Shown here: one piece after another, positions 13,441 through 20,467 of the stretch
How the letters are laid out: each line of letters begins with the position of its first letter
Numbering within the stretch: the stretch's first letter is position 1
From: an uncultured Oscillospiraceae bacterium
GTDB taxonomy: Bacteria > Bacillota > Clostridia > Oscillospirales > Oscillospiraceae
NCBI GenBank assembly: GCA_944385595.1
Contig: CALWXY010000111.1
Coordinates: 1 to 27,700 of the forward strand
DNA: 27,700 nucleotides
Direction: 5' to 3'
Made by a program: the position numbers and the translations under genes
Notes under the pieces: model-generated
Databases searched by the model: none
Seen by the model: only the letters and a program-made list of their open reading frames with translations
Told to the model about the DNA's origin: nothing

Positions 13441-14829
13441 AATTATTTCTCTTATCAACTCTATAAAGTGCTCAAGCTGCTCCGGCGTGACGCCGGAGTA
13501 GTTCACAATCAGCGTGTGATCGAAGCGGCGCTCGTCGCCGCGGTGGGTCATCTGCGAGAGGCATGATATCCTGACGCCCATCGCCTCGGCGCAGGCTATG
13601 AGGTCGTCGTCGCTGAGCGGGCTGTTCACCTTCAGCAGGAAGTGCAGGCCGGAGTGCTGCTCGCTGATGGTGAGCTTTTTGCGGAAGGGCAGCTCGTCGA
13701 TGGCGGCGATGACCTGACCGCGCAGATTTTTGTAGTAGGTCTTCATTCTGGCGAGGTGCTGCTCGAAATAGCCGCCGGATATGAAGCGCGCGAGGGAATA
13801 CTGGTCGACGCTCGGCACGGTGCAGGAATAAAAACCCAGCTTTTCGGAGAACATATCCTTGAGCGCGTCGGGCAGCACCATGTAGCTGATGCGCGCCGAG
13901 GGCGATATGCTCTTGGAGAAGGTGTTCATGTAGATGACCCGGCCGCCGGTGTCTATGCTCTGCATGGTCTCTATGGGGCGGCCGGAGAAGCGGAACTCGC
14001 TGTCGTAGTCGTCCTCGATGAGGAAGCCGCCCTGGCGGCCGGCCCAGCGCAGGAGCTGGCGGCGGCGCGATATGGGCATGACGACGCCGGTGGGGTAGTG
14101 GTGCGCGGGCGAGATGTGCGCGACCTTGGCGCCGCTCTCCTCCAGCGCGCGGAGGCTGAGGCCGTGGCGGTCGACGGGTATGTAGGCCGTCTCGACGCCG
14201 CAGGCGCGGCAGATGAGGCCGAGCTTGTTGTAGCCGGGATCCTCGAGGGCGTAGATGAAGTCGCGCCCCAGAAGCTGGATGATGAGGTTATAGAGCACGT
14301 CCGTCCCGGCGGCGACGATGATGTTCTCCGGGTCGACGGACATGCCTCTGAAGCGGTAGAGATGCCCGGCGATGGCCTCGCGCAGCTGGAGCGCGCCGCC
14401 GTGCGGCAGCGGGTCGAGCAGGCGCGACGAGCGCTCGGACAGCGTGAGGCGCATGAGCCGCGACCAGACGGAAAACGGGAAATTGCCGGCGGCGATGCGG
14501 TTGGCCTTCAGGTCGAGCAGATAGTCGCGGCACGGCTTCGGCGGCTCGCGGCGCGGCTCCGGCTCCGGCGGGGGGAGGAGGCTGTCGTCCAGCTCCGCGA
14601 CGAAGTAGCCCGAGCGCTCGCGCGTGACGATATAGCCCTCGACGGCCAGCTGCGCGTAGGCGTTCTGCACGGTGATTATACCCAGATGCAGATGCCGCGC
14701 CAGCGCCCGCTTGCTCGGCAGCTTTTCGCCGGGGCGGAGCGTCCCGGAGCAGATGTCGCCCTTTATGAAGCGGTAGAGCTGTTCGTACAGCGGAGCGCTT
14801 TTTTTCTCGTCAAATGTGTAGGTGAGCAT
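13423..14829 (-). CDS. MocR/PdxR-like GntR-aminotransferase fusion regulator
   Basis: 468 residues. Residues 10-78 are a GntR-type winged helix (LYEQLYRFIKGDICSGTLRPGEKLPSKRALARHL split over 14-47), followed by a linker to about 100. From about 105 there is a fold-type I aminotransferase domain with the PLP-pocket IEDDYDSEF (271-279) and the Schiff-base lysine Lys306 in NTFSKSISP. Such proteins use PLP as an effector; PdxR members control vitamin B6 synthesis or uptake, others control GABA or taurine genes. The divergent neighbour is an ECF-transporter S component, which favours the B6 reading. ATG follows GGAGGGG. An inverted repeat CAATAG / CTATTG lies between the two genes. Confidence 0.9.
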   Translation of the reverse strand: MLTYTFDEKKSAPLYEQLYRFIKGDICSGTLRPGEKLPSKRALARHLHLGIITVQNAYAQLAVEGYIVTRERSGYFVAELDDSLLPPPEPEPRREPPKPCRDYLLDLKANRIAAGNFPFSVWSRLMRLTLSERSSRLLDPLPHGGALQLREAIAGHLYRFRGMSVDPENIIVAAGTDVLYNLIIQLLGRDFIYALEDPGYNKLGLICRACGVETAYIPVDRHGLSLRALEESGAKVAHISPAHHYPTGVVMPISRRRQLLRWAGRQGGFLIEDDYDSEFRFSGRPIETMQSIDTGGRVIYMNTFSKSISPSARISYMVLPDALKDMFSEKLGFYSCTVPSVDQYSLARFISGGYFEQHLARMKTYYKNLRGQVIAAIDELPFRKKLTISEQHSGLHFLLKVNSPLSDDDLIACAEAMGVRISCLSQMTHRGDERRFDHTLIVNYSGVTPEQLEHFIELIREIIKSGAF

Positions 14830-14875
14830 GGCCCCTCCAAACTGGTATTATATAAAAATCTGAAAATGGTTCTTT

Positions 14876-14895
14876 CAATAGTATCAGAGCTATTG
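14876..14895. promoter_or_regulatory. inverted repeat between the MocR and S-component genes
   Basis: CAATAG (14876-14881) and CTATTG (14890-14895) with an eight-base centre, overlapping the region just before a TAATAT (14896-14901) that could be the -10 of the plus-strand gene. A minus-strand TATAAT near 14845-14855 would serve the MocR gene. Candidate MocR site; the -35 elements are weak. Confidence 0.4.
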
Positions 14896-14933
14896 TAATA
14901 TAGCGACGACCAAAAAGCAAGGGGGTCTTGAGA

Positions 14934-15458
14934 GTGAAAGACGACAGAGTGAGACGTATGACCGCCGCTGCAATGTTTGCGGCGATGTGCGCTGTGGCCA
15001 CCATGGCGCTCAGAATACCGACGCCCACAAACGGCTATGTGCACCTGGGCGACAGCTTCGTGCTTCTGGCGGGCTTTGTGCTCGGCCCGGCCTACGGCGC
15101 CGCCGCAGCCGGAATAGGCTCCATGCTTGCGGACCTTTTGAGCGGATACGCATATTATATGCCCGGCACGCTGATAATCAAGGCCGCCTGCGCCGCCTGC
15201 GCGGCTCTGATCTACAGCAAGCTGCACGGCACCGTGACCGCCTGCGCCGTTGGCGCGGTGGCGGCGGAGTGCATAATGGTGCTGGGCTACCTGGCCTTTG
15301 AGGCCCTCGCGCTGGGCTACGGCGCGGGCGCTCTGGCCGGGGTGGCAATGAATATCGGCCAGGGCGTGTTCGGCGCTGTATCGGCGTCGATAATGCTCAA
15401 TGTGGCGGAGCGCTGCGCTCCGTCGCTCCGCGGCGCGGACGCGCACGGGAGAAGATAA
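14934..15458 (+). CDS. ECF-transporter substrate-binding S component, probably vitamin B6-type
   Basis: 174 residues, about six transmembrane helices, with the Ala-rich N-terminal helix MTAAAMFAAMCAVATMAL that docks on the T subunit and the substrate loop IPTPTNGYVHLGDSFVLLAG. The run GPAYGAAAAGIGSMLADLLSGYAYYMPGTLIIK is typical of the ECF S-component superfamily. The energising EcfA/EcfA'/EcfT proteins are not in the window and are presumably shared (group II system). Start GTG 14934 is eight bases after AGGGGG; a TTG six bases earlier is too close. Neighbouring MocR/PdxR-like regulator makes pyridoxine or a related compound the likely substrate; this is inferred, not shown by residues. Confidence 0.8.
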   Translation: MKDDRVRRMTAAAMFAAMCAVATMALRIPTPTNGYVHLGDSFVLLAGFVLGPAYGAAAAGIGSMLADLLSGYAYYMPGTLIIKAACAACAALIYSKLHGTVTACAVGAVAAECIMVLGYLAFEALALGYGAGALAGVAMNIGQGVFGAVSASIMLNVAERCAPSLRGADAHGRR

Positions 15459-15462
15459 AAAG

Positions 15463-15503
15463 ACACGGGCGGCCGATTTTCAGAATCGACAGCCCGTGTT
15501 TTT
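15463..15503. terminator. bidirectional terminator after the S-component gene
   Basis: ACACGGGC (15463-15470) pairs with GCCCGTGT (15492-15499), with a smaller inner GATT/AATC pairing, and T residues to 15503; A residues on the left let it serve the converging ybjQ-like gene. Confidence 0.85.
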
Positions 15504-15513
15504 CAAAAATCCC

Positions 15514-15834
15514 TCAGTACGCGGTGACGGCGGTGCCGCTCACGGTGACCATGAGCATGCCGTTGTCTGAGCCGAGCACCTCGTAGTCGACGTCTATGCC
15601 GACGACGGCGTTGGCGCCGAGCCGCGCCGCTCGCTCGCTCAGCTCGGCGAGAGCCTGCTCGCGGGCATTGAGCAGCTCGTCCTCGTAAGTGGCCGAGCGC
15701 CCGCCGAAGAAGTTCGACAGGCCGGCGGCGAAATCCTTGAGCACGTTCACGCCGGAGATGACCTCGCCGAATACGATGCCGTGATAGGTCTGAATGGTCT
15801 TGCCCTCGATGGACGGGGTGGTAGTGAGTATCAT
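15514..15834 (-). CDS. YbjQ/UPF0145-family protein
   Basis: 106 residues beginning ILTTTPSIEGK after the Met, the standard N-terminus of the YbjQ (DUF74) family. The GEVISGVN segment, the FGGRSATYEDEL loop and the ARLGANAVVGIDVDYE strand are all family features. Members form pentamers and have been labelled heavy-metal-binding on structural grounds only; a cellular role is not established. GGAGG lies six bases before this ATG (15832-15834); an ATG seven codons upstream has no ribosome site and is rejected. Promoter TTGACC-N17-TTATAC upstream. Confidence 0.88.
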   Translation of the reverse strand: MILTTTPSIEGKTIQTYHGIVFGEVISGVNVLKDFAAGLSNFFGGRSATYEDELLNAREQALAELSERAARLGANAVVGIDVDYEVLGSDNGMLMVTVSGTAVTAY

Positions 15835-15856
15835 AGCTGCCTCCGAATTATTCATA

Positions 15857-15884
15857 TTGGCGCTGCGGCCAACATAAGTATAAC
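15857..15884 (+). promoter_or_regulatory. possible promoter of the 28-aa peptide/SleB-like operon
   Basis: TTGGCG (15857-15862), 16-base spacer, TATAAC (15879-15884). It overlaps the minus-strand ybjQ promoter. I could not find a convincing sigma-F or sigma-G element here. Confidence 0.3.
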
Positions 15885-15906
15885 CTCATGGAGAGGCCGC
15901 GGTCAA
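15878..15906 (-). promoter_or_regulatory. promoter of the YbjQ-family gene
   Basis: On minus, TTGACC (plus 15901-15906), 17-base spacer, TTATAC (plus 15878-15883). Confidence 0.55.
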
Positions 15907-16017
15907 GCCGCAGAGGGCAAAAACTCAGCGCAAATTGAAGGAGGAATCCATAAGATAGAGAGATCTAACGCCGGGCGGATTGCGCCGAGGCGGACTACAT
16001 CAAAGGAGGTGAGAAAT

Positions 16018-16104
16018 ATGACCAGGTCTCTTTATGACATATCTTTGATCAGGATGCTTTGGGGCGCTCCGGTGATGCTCGTCATCGCCATGCTCCTGTC
16101 CTGA
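16018..16104 (+). CDS. 28-aa hydrophobic peptide upstream of the SleB-like gene
   Basis: A short frame of 28 codons from ATG 16018 to TGA 16102-16104, headed by the strongest possible ribosome site, AAAGGAGGTGAGAAAT. The peptide has a short polar start (MTRSLYD) and a hydrophobic C-terminal helix (LWGAPVMLVIAMLLS). It ends 17 bases before the ATG of the cell-wall hydrolase gene, with which it is probably co-transcribed. It may be a real membrane micropeptide or a leader peptide that sets translation of the downstream gene. No homologue is recognised. Confidence 0.55.
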   Translation: MTRSLYDISLIRMLWGAPVMLVIAMLLS

Positions 16105-16121
16105 ATTACGGAGGTGACTCA

Positions 16122-16712
16122 ATGGGCTGTAGAAGGCTCATAAGAAAACTACAGGCAGCGGCGGCGCTGGCGCTGGCCGCGGCGTCGTTGGGCGCCGCGC
16201 AGCATGATGCGGCGCAGCCGGATATGATTTCGCAGCCGCCTGCTCGGGCGGTGATAAGCGCGGAGAGCGTCACCTTTGACGCCCTCGTCTGCGCGGTCGC
16301 CACCCTTGAGCGCACACCGGCGGTCACAATATCGCAGTACGACGCGGAGCTGATCGCCAAAACTCTTTACGGCGAGTGCCGCTCGTGCAGCAAGCTCCAG
16401 CAGGCAGCCGTGGCGTGGTGCATACTGAACCGCGCCGACCATTACGGCATGAGCGTCGAGGACGTGGTCACAAGCCCCGGCCAGTTCGCCGGCTACTCGG
16501 CAAAGTACCCCGTCCTGCCAGAGCTTCTTGAGCTCGCGGAGGACGTGCTGAGACGTCACGCCATGGAGCAGCTCGGCGCAGTAGAGGTCGGAAGGGTCCT
16601 GCCGGAGGAATACCTCTGGTTTTCGGGCGACGGGAGTGAGAACTACTTCCGCAACGCCTACTCCACCAGCGAGCGCTGGGACTGGAGCCTGCCGAACCCA
16701 TACACAGAATAA
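16122..16712 (+). CDS. SleB/CwlJ-type cell-wall hydrolase, secreted
   Basis: 196 residues. Residues 1-27 are a signal peptide or anchor (basic MGCRRLIRK, then an Ala/Leu core). Residues about 74-196 match the Hydrolase_2 (SleB/CwlJ) fold: ELIAKTLYGECRSCS with the catalytic Glu85, QQAAVAWCILNRADHYG, VEDVVTSPGQFAGY, and a C-terminal WFSGDGSENYFRNAY. Family members are lytic transglycosylases; SleB and CwlJ cut spore cortex at germination, while others act in vegetative or mother-cell walls. There is no peptidoglycan-binding repeat, so it is not a canonical SleB. ATG follows GGAGGTGACTCA. As ypeB in this window lacks its usual sleB neighbour, this could be its partner, but that is only a suggestion. 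Confidence 0.85.
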   Translation: MGCRRLIRKLQAAAALALAAASLGAAQHDAAQPDMISQPPARAVISAESVTFDALVCAVATLERTPAVTISQYDAELIAKTLYGECRSCSKLQQAAVAWCILNRADHYGMSVEDVVTSPGQFAGYSAKYPVLPELLELAEDVLRRHAMEQLGAVEVGRVLPEEYLWFSGDGSENYFRNAYSTSERWDWSLPNPYTE

Positions 16713-16720
16713 TCAGATAG

Positions 16721-16759
16721 AAAAACCGCGCATACACTGGTGTGTATGCGCGGTTTTTT
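16721..16759. terminator. bidirectional terminator between the SleB-like and cupin genes
   Basis: A 17-bp perfect stem (16721-16737 with 16742-16758), four-base loop and T run to 16759; it overlaps the TAA stop of the cupin gene by two bases. Confidence 0.9.
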
Positions 16760-17105
16760 ATTTCTCGTTGAGTATGAGGGCTATGAGCTCGAGGTCCTCG
16801 GTCTCGGAGGGGTTTTCGATGCCGTGGAAGTCGCCGACGTCTATATAGCAGACGTCGCCGGGGCCGACGGTGGTGACGCTGCCGTCGTTATCGGTGTATA
16901 GCCCGGTGCCGGAGAGTATGTAGTAAGGCTCCTTGTTGCCGACGTGCTGATGGCGGCCTATGCTGCTGCCGGGCTTGAGCACGAGCTTTGCGTACATGGG
17001 GCCGTGGCCCATCATCTCCTCGGCGGAGATTATGTAGTGGAACTCCACCTCGCCCTTGCCGTCGCGGAGACGGAACTTGGATTCAACCTGCGGCTTTCTT
17101 ACCAT
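16758..17105 (-). CDS. single-domain cupin protein
   Basis: 115 residues forming one cupin barrel. Motif 1 is GSSIGRHQHVGNKEPYYILSG with the H-x-H, Glu metal ligands; motif 2 is PGDVCYIDVGDFHGIEN with the last His. Proteins like this range from sugar isomerases to small-molecule binders, and the substrate cannot be deduced. Start ATG 17103-17105 is chosen because GGAGGT lies eight bases upstream; an ATG five codons earlier sits inside that ribosome site's own neighbourhood and is rejected. It has its own promoter overlapping the stop codon of the phosphodiesterase gene. Confidence 0.85.
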   Translation of the reverse strand: MVRKPQVESKFRLRDGKGEVEFHYIISAEEMMGHGPMYAKLVLKPGSSIGRHQHVGNKEPYYILSGTGLYTDNDGSVTTVGPGDVCYIDVGDFHGIENPSETEDLELIALILNEK

Positions 17106-17134
17106 GGTAAGCACCTCCATTAGATGATGCCACC

Positions 17135-17163
17135 ATGATACTACAGAGCGCAGCTTATGTCAA
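17135..17163 (-). promoter_or_regulatory. sigma-A promoter of the cupin gene
   Basis: On minus, TTGACA (plus 17158-17163), 17-base spacer, TATCAT (plus 17135-17140). The TGA of the -35 is also the stop codon of the upstream phosphodiesterase gene. Confidence 0.7.
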
Positions 17164-17624
17164 ACTATGGATACCAGCTCGGCGGCGGCCTCGCCGTCGG
17201 CTATGGTGAGCTTCACCCACGAGGTGTGCAGTCCCGTGCCGGAGCTGCCGGGGTTTATTACGAGCATATGGCCTATGCGCTCTATGTGGGACTGGTGGGT
17301 GTGGCCGTAGAGCAGGATGTCGGCCTTTGAGAAGTCGGCGGAGCTTATGAGCGGGTCGAGGGAGTCCTTGACGCCGAAGCGGTGGCCGTGGCACATCATG
17401 ATTCGCAGCCCGCCTAGCTCGAAGAGGTCACTGTCGGGCGCGCGGGAGGCGAGGTCGCAGTTGCCGCGGACGCGGCGCACCGGCACGCCGGTGCGCGCGG
17501 CGAGGCTGTCGGCGTCGGAGGCGTGGTCGCCGAGGTGGAGAATGAGGTCCGGCTGCCAGATATTGACGGCTCGCTCCATTGTGGAGACGTCGCCGTGGGA
17601 ATCGGAAAAAACTGCGATTTTCAA
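17160..17624 (-). CDS. YfcE/MJ0936-family metallophosphoesterase
   Basis: 154 residues with all calcineurin-like motifs in order: FSDSHGD (6-12), HLGDHASDAD (30-39), RGNCD (53-57), MCHGH and YGHTH. These bind two metals, usually Mn2+. Characterised relatives hydrolyse phosphodiesters such as model substrates or cyclic nucleotides; the physiological substrate is not known. The start is taken as TTG 17622-17624, six bases after GAGGTG, giving the usual MKIAVFSDSHG N-terminus. An upstream GTG is possible; the ATG 16 codons upstream lacks a ribosome site. Confidence 0.88.
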   Translation of the reverse strand: MKIAVFSDSHGDVSTMERAVNIWQPDLILHLGDHASDADSLAARTGVPVRRVRGNCDLASRAPDSDLFELGGLRIMMCHGHRFGVKDSLDPLISSADFSKADILLYGHTHQSHIERIGHMLVINPGSSGTGLHTSWVKLTIADGEAAAELVSIV

Positions 17625-17687
17625 AGTGTGCACCTCTTTCGTGGCGGTGAATATAATGGAAATAGAAAACAAGGGAGGTATGCTGCC

Positions 17688-17927
17688 ATGATGGATATGA
17701 AAGCGCTTGAGAAGCTGCTGCGCGAGAGCGGCAAGGCGAGGGAGCTGATGAACGCCGTGACGCCCGAGGAGGGGCGCAGGCTGGAGAGCCTGGTCGACAG
17801 CCGGGCGGTGAGCGAGGCCATGGCCAATGGCGACGCCGCGCAGCTTGAGGCCGCGCTGAGACGCATACTCAACAGCGGCGAGGGCCGGGCGCTGGCCGAG
17901 CGGATATCGGGGATAATGAACAAATAG
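17688..17927 (+). CDS. small helical protein of unknown function (first of three)
   Basis: 79 residues, all predicted helix and rich in Ala, Glu, Arg and Leu. It ends in a segment LRRILNSGEGRALAERISGIM that recurs in my memory of Oscillospiraceae hypothetical proteins, but I cannot name a family. No signal peptide or membrane segment. ATG 17688 lies eight bases after GGAGGT (17674-17679); a second ATG follows directly. A TATAAT at 17652-17657 may be its -10, without a clear -35. It leads a three-gene unit with the next two frames. Confidence 0.65.
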   Translation: MMDMKALEKLLRESGKARELMNAVTPEEGRRLESLVDSRAVSEAMANGDAAQLEAALRRILNSGEGRALAERISGIMNK

Positions 17928-17960
17928 CGTTTATGCTCGCCGAGGGCGGAGGTGAAAGGC

Positions 17961-18302
17961 TTGAATGAGCTTGAGGAGAAGATAAACGGCATCCTGAACG
18001 ACCCGGAGGAGCTGCGGAAAATAAGCGAGCTGGCCCGCTCGCTTATGCAGGGCCAGCCGGAGCCGGAGCAGACCGCGCAGCGGGAGCCGGAGGCCGACCC
18101 CATGCTGAGGAAGCTGATCTCCGGCCTCGGCGCTCTGCGGGGCGAGGTGCACGGCGGCGCGGCCATGCTGCACGCGATAAGCCCCTATCTCGACGAGAAG
18201 CGCTCGCGCAAGCTTGAGCGGGCAATCCGCATGTCGGAGATGGCACGCCTGGCCGGAACCGTGCTCAAGGAGTACGGAGGTGAGAGCTTTGGCGATAAAT
18301 AG
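17961..18302 (+). CDS. small helical protein of unknown function (second of three)
   Basis: 113 residues. The N-terminal helix (MNELEEKINGILNDPEELRK) is followed by a Pro/Glu/Gln-rich linker around 33-47 and a C-terminal helical domain containing ISPYLDEKRSRKLERAIRM. Not recognised as a named family. The start is read as TTG 17961, seven bases after GGAGGT; an earlier in-frame GTG (17952) is part of that ribosome site. It overlaps the third gene by 14 bases. It begins 33 bases after the first gene. The three are expected to be translated together and perhaps to form one complex. Confidence 0.65.
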   Translation: MNELEEKINGILNDPEELRKISELARSLMQGQPEPEQTAQREPEADPMLRKLISGLGALRGEVHGGAAMLHAISPYLDEKRSRKLERAIRMSEMARLAGTVLKEYGGESFGDK

Positions 18303-18588
18303 GTATAACGGCTCGAGCGGGCGCATGGAGCGCGTCCCGGAGCCGGGCGACCGCGCCGTGCCAGCGGCACAGGCATACATAAGGCCGCCGTCCCCGCGCG
18401 GAGCGGGGGGCGGCGGCTCTGAGCTGCTCGGCGGATTGGAGCGGCGCCTGGGCGGGCTGCTGTCGCGCCTCGGGCACATGGAGCTTGAGACGGAGGATCT
18501 GATCCTGCTGCTCATAGTCTATCTCATGTACCGCGAGCAGCACGACGAGCAGCTGCTGATCATAATGGCGCTGCTGCTGTTCGGCTGA
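18289..18588 (+). CDS. small protein with C-terminal hydrophobic pair (third of three)
   Basis: 99 residues. A polar Gly/Pro/Arg-rich N-terminal half (to about 44) is followed by an amphipathic stretch (ELLGGLERRLGGLLSRLGH) and then two short hydrophobic segments, LILLLIVYLMY (71-81) and LLIIMALLLFG (89-99), joined by the charged turn REQHDEQ. This would make a membrane hairpin ending exactly at the C-terminus. The start is TTG 18289, six bases after GGAGGT inside the preceding gene. No family is recognised with certainty. Its membrane tail suggests it anchors the two soluble partners upstream. Confidence 0.6.
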   Translation: MAINRYNGSSGRMERVPEPGDRAVPAAQAYIRPPSPRGAGGGGSELLGGLERRLGGLLSRLGHMELETEDLILLLIVYLMYREQHDEQLLIIMALLLFG

Positions 18589-18590
18589 GC

Positions 18591-19328
18591 TCAGGCGGGG
18601 AGGGCAAAGCGGCTGTCGTCCGGTGTATCGAGGACGGGTGTGTCTGAAGTCATGCTGTAGATTAGGTTTTCTCCGTCGTAGCGCTCGGCGGCTATGAGCA
18701 GACCGGTGTCTATGCCGATATAGACGCGCGTGGTGTAGCCGAGCAGGCCGGAGCTGTACTCGGCGAATATGCAGCTGACCCCGCCGCGGTCGGTGTAACC
18801 GGCGGCGGTGATTTGGCTGACATCGAGGGAGAGCAGCTCCTCGTAGGTGAGGGTGCGGGAGAAGAGGTCGGCGGCGTTTTCGGGCTGCAGGGCCTCGCCG
18901 CCGGAGAAGACCTCGCCGCCGCTGCCGTACCAGATGTACAGCTCGCCGCCGAGCATGAGTATGTGCTTCACGCTGCCGTCGCCCGCGGAGATGACGTGCC
19001 AGTCGTCGCCGCGGACGTAGCAGTCGAGCTTGGTGACGGAGCTGCCGCCGTCCCAGAAGCTCTCGACGGTGACGCTGCGGGAGTAGTTCTCGGCGCGCAC
19101 GAGCGTCTCGCCGACGACGGCCTGAACGGTGTCGGGCGTGACGTCGACGGGCAGATATATGCCGTCGCCCAGCTCGGAGCTGTCGGGCGCGCCGCTGCTG
19201 CCCGCCGGAGCGGACGGGAGGCTGACCGGCGGCGTCTCCGCCTCGCCCATGAGGTAGAGCGCGCCGCTGAGCAGCACCACGGCACAGAGCAGCGCCAGAG
19301 CGGCGACTCTGAGCAGGGCGGGCCTCAT
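18591..19328 (-). CDS. membrane-anchored extracytoplasmic protein of unknown function
   Basis: 245 residues. Residues about 7-27 are a signal anchor (LRVAALALLCAVVLLSGALYLM), followed by a Ser/Pro-rich linker to about 55 and a beta-rich domain with repeated strand pairs such as KLDCYVRGDDWHVISA and TRVYIGIDTGLLIAAERYDG. The strand pattern loosely recalls LolA/LppX-type lipid-carrier folds, but I cannot assign it. The start overlaps the wecB stop by four bases (ATGA), so it is translationally coupled to the glycopolymer genes and may act in the same surface pathway. Its stop lies two bases from that of the convergent gene. Confidence 0.75.
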   Translation of the reverse strand: MRPALLRVAALALLCAVVLLSGALYLMGEAETPPVSLPSAPAGSSGAPDSSELGDGIYLPVDVTPDTVQAVVGETLVRAENYSRSVTVESFWDGGSSVTKLDCYVRGDDWHVISAGDGSVKHILMLGGELYIWYGSGGEVFSGGEALQPENAADLFSRTLTYEELLSLDVSQITAAGYTDRGGVSCIFAEYSSGLLGYTTRVYIGIDTGLLIAAERYDGENLIYSMTSDTPVLDTPDDSRFALPA

Positions 19329-20467
19329 GGCCGGAAGTCCTCCGGCCTGCCGCCCAGCCCGAAGTGGTGCAGCAGCGCCTGCGCTATGCGCGGACAGGCG
19401 TTCCCGTCGCCGTAGGGGTTCACAGCTCTCGCCATTTTCTGATATTCATCATCGGAGTCGAGCAGCGAGCAGGCGAGGGCGAAAATCTCGTCCTCGTCGG
19501 TGCCGGCAATGCGCACCGTGCCGGCTTTGGCGGCCTCGGGGCGCTCTGTCTCGCGGCGGAGGACAAGCACGGGCTTGCCGAGCGCGGGGGCCTCCTCCTG
19601 AAGCCCGCCGGAGTCGGTCATCACGAGGTAGCTGCGGCGCAGCAGGCGGTGCATGTCGAATACGTCGAGCGGCTCGACGAGAAAGATATTCTCAAGCCCG
19701 GAGAGCAGGCGCTTCGCCGCCTCGCGCACGACGGGGCTGAGGTGGACGGGGTAGACCACCGCGACGTCGGGACAGCGCTCGGCCACGCGGCGCACGGCTC
19801 GGAAGATGTGCTCCATCGGCTCGCCGTAGTTTTCCCGGCGGTGGCAGGTCATGGCGATGACGCGCCTGTCGCCGAGGGGCAGGGCGCGCATTTCGGGCGA
19901 GACGAACTCGCCGTCGCCGATGGTGTAGCGCATGGCGTCGATGACGGTGTTGCCGGTGATGTAGACGCCGCCCTGCACGCCCTCGCGCCGGAGGTTTTCG
20001 GCGTTCTGCGCGGTGGGGCAGAAGTGGCACTCGGCAATGCGCGAGACCATGCAGCGGTTCATCTCCTCCGGGAAGGGCGACCAGCGGTCGTAGGTGCGCA
20101 GCCCGGCCTCGACGTGGCCGACAGTCGTCTTCGTGTAGAAGGCGGCGAGGGCGCCGGCGAAGGTGGTGGTCGTGTCGCCGTGGACGAGGACTATGTCGGG
20201 CCTGCGGCGGAGGATGACCTCCTCAAGCCCTTTGAGCGCGCGGGTTGTGATGTCGGAGAGCGTCTGGCCCTGGGACATGATGTTGAGGTCGTCGTCGGCG
20301 GAGATGCCGAAGCAGTCCATGACGGAGTCGAGCATCTCGCGGTGCTGGGCGGTGACGCAGACCGTGGAGTCGATCTCCTGGTGTTTTTGCAGCTCCAGCA
20401 CCAGCGGGGCCATTTTGATGGCCTCCGGCCTCGTGCCGAAGACGGACATGACTTTAATTTTTTCCAT
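19325..20467 (-). CDS. wecB: UDP-N-acetylglucosamine 2-epimerase (non-hydrolysing)
   Basis: Converts UDP-GlcNAc to UDP-ManNAc, the donor for teichoic-acid linkage units and related wall polymers (also called mnaA). 380 residues. Family motifs: GTRPEAIKMAPLV at the N-terminus, VHGDTTTTFAGALAAF, GHVEAGLRTYDRWSPFPEEMNR with the catalytic acids, and the UDP site TDSGGLQEEAP near the C-terminus. ATG 20465-20467 is seven bases after GGAG; a GTG two codons earlier is also in frame. It overlaps the end of the tagO-like gene and is coupled to the next gene. Confidence 0.94.
   Translation of the reverse strand: MEKIKVMSVFGTRPEAIKMAPLVLELQKHQEIDSTVCVTAQHREMLDSVMDCFGISADDDLNIMSQGQTLSDITTRALKGLEEVILRRRPDIVLVHGDTTTTFAGALAAFYTKTTVGHVEAGLRTYDRWSPFPEEMNRCMVSRIAECHFCPTAQNAENLRREGVQGGVYITGNTVIDAMRYTIGDGEFVSPEMRALPLGDRRVIAMTCHRRENYGEPMEHIFRAVRRVAERCPDVAVVYPVHLSPVVREAAKRLLSGLENIFLVEPLDVFDMHRLLRRSYLVMTDSGGLQEEAPALGKPVLVLRRETERPEAAKAGTVRIAGTDEDEIFALACSLLDSDDEYQKMARAVNPYGDGNACPRIAQALLHHFGLGGRPEDFRP

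Noticed and set aside
13642..14898. 418-codon open frame on the plus strand
   Set aside because: Antisense shadow of the MocR-like gene, without recognisable domains.
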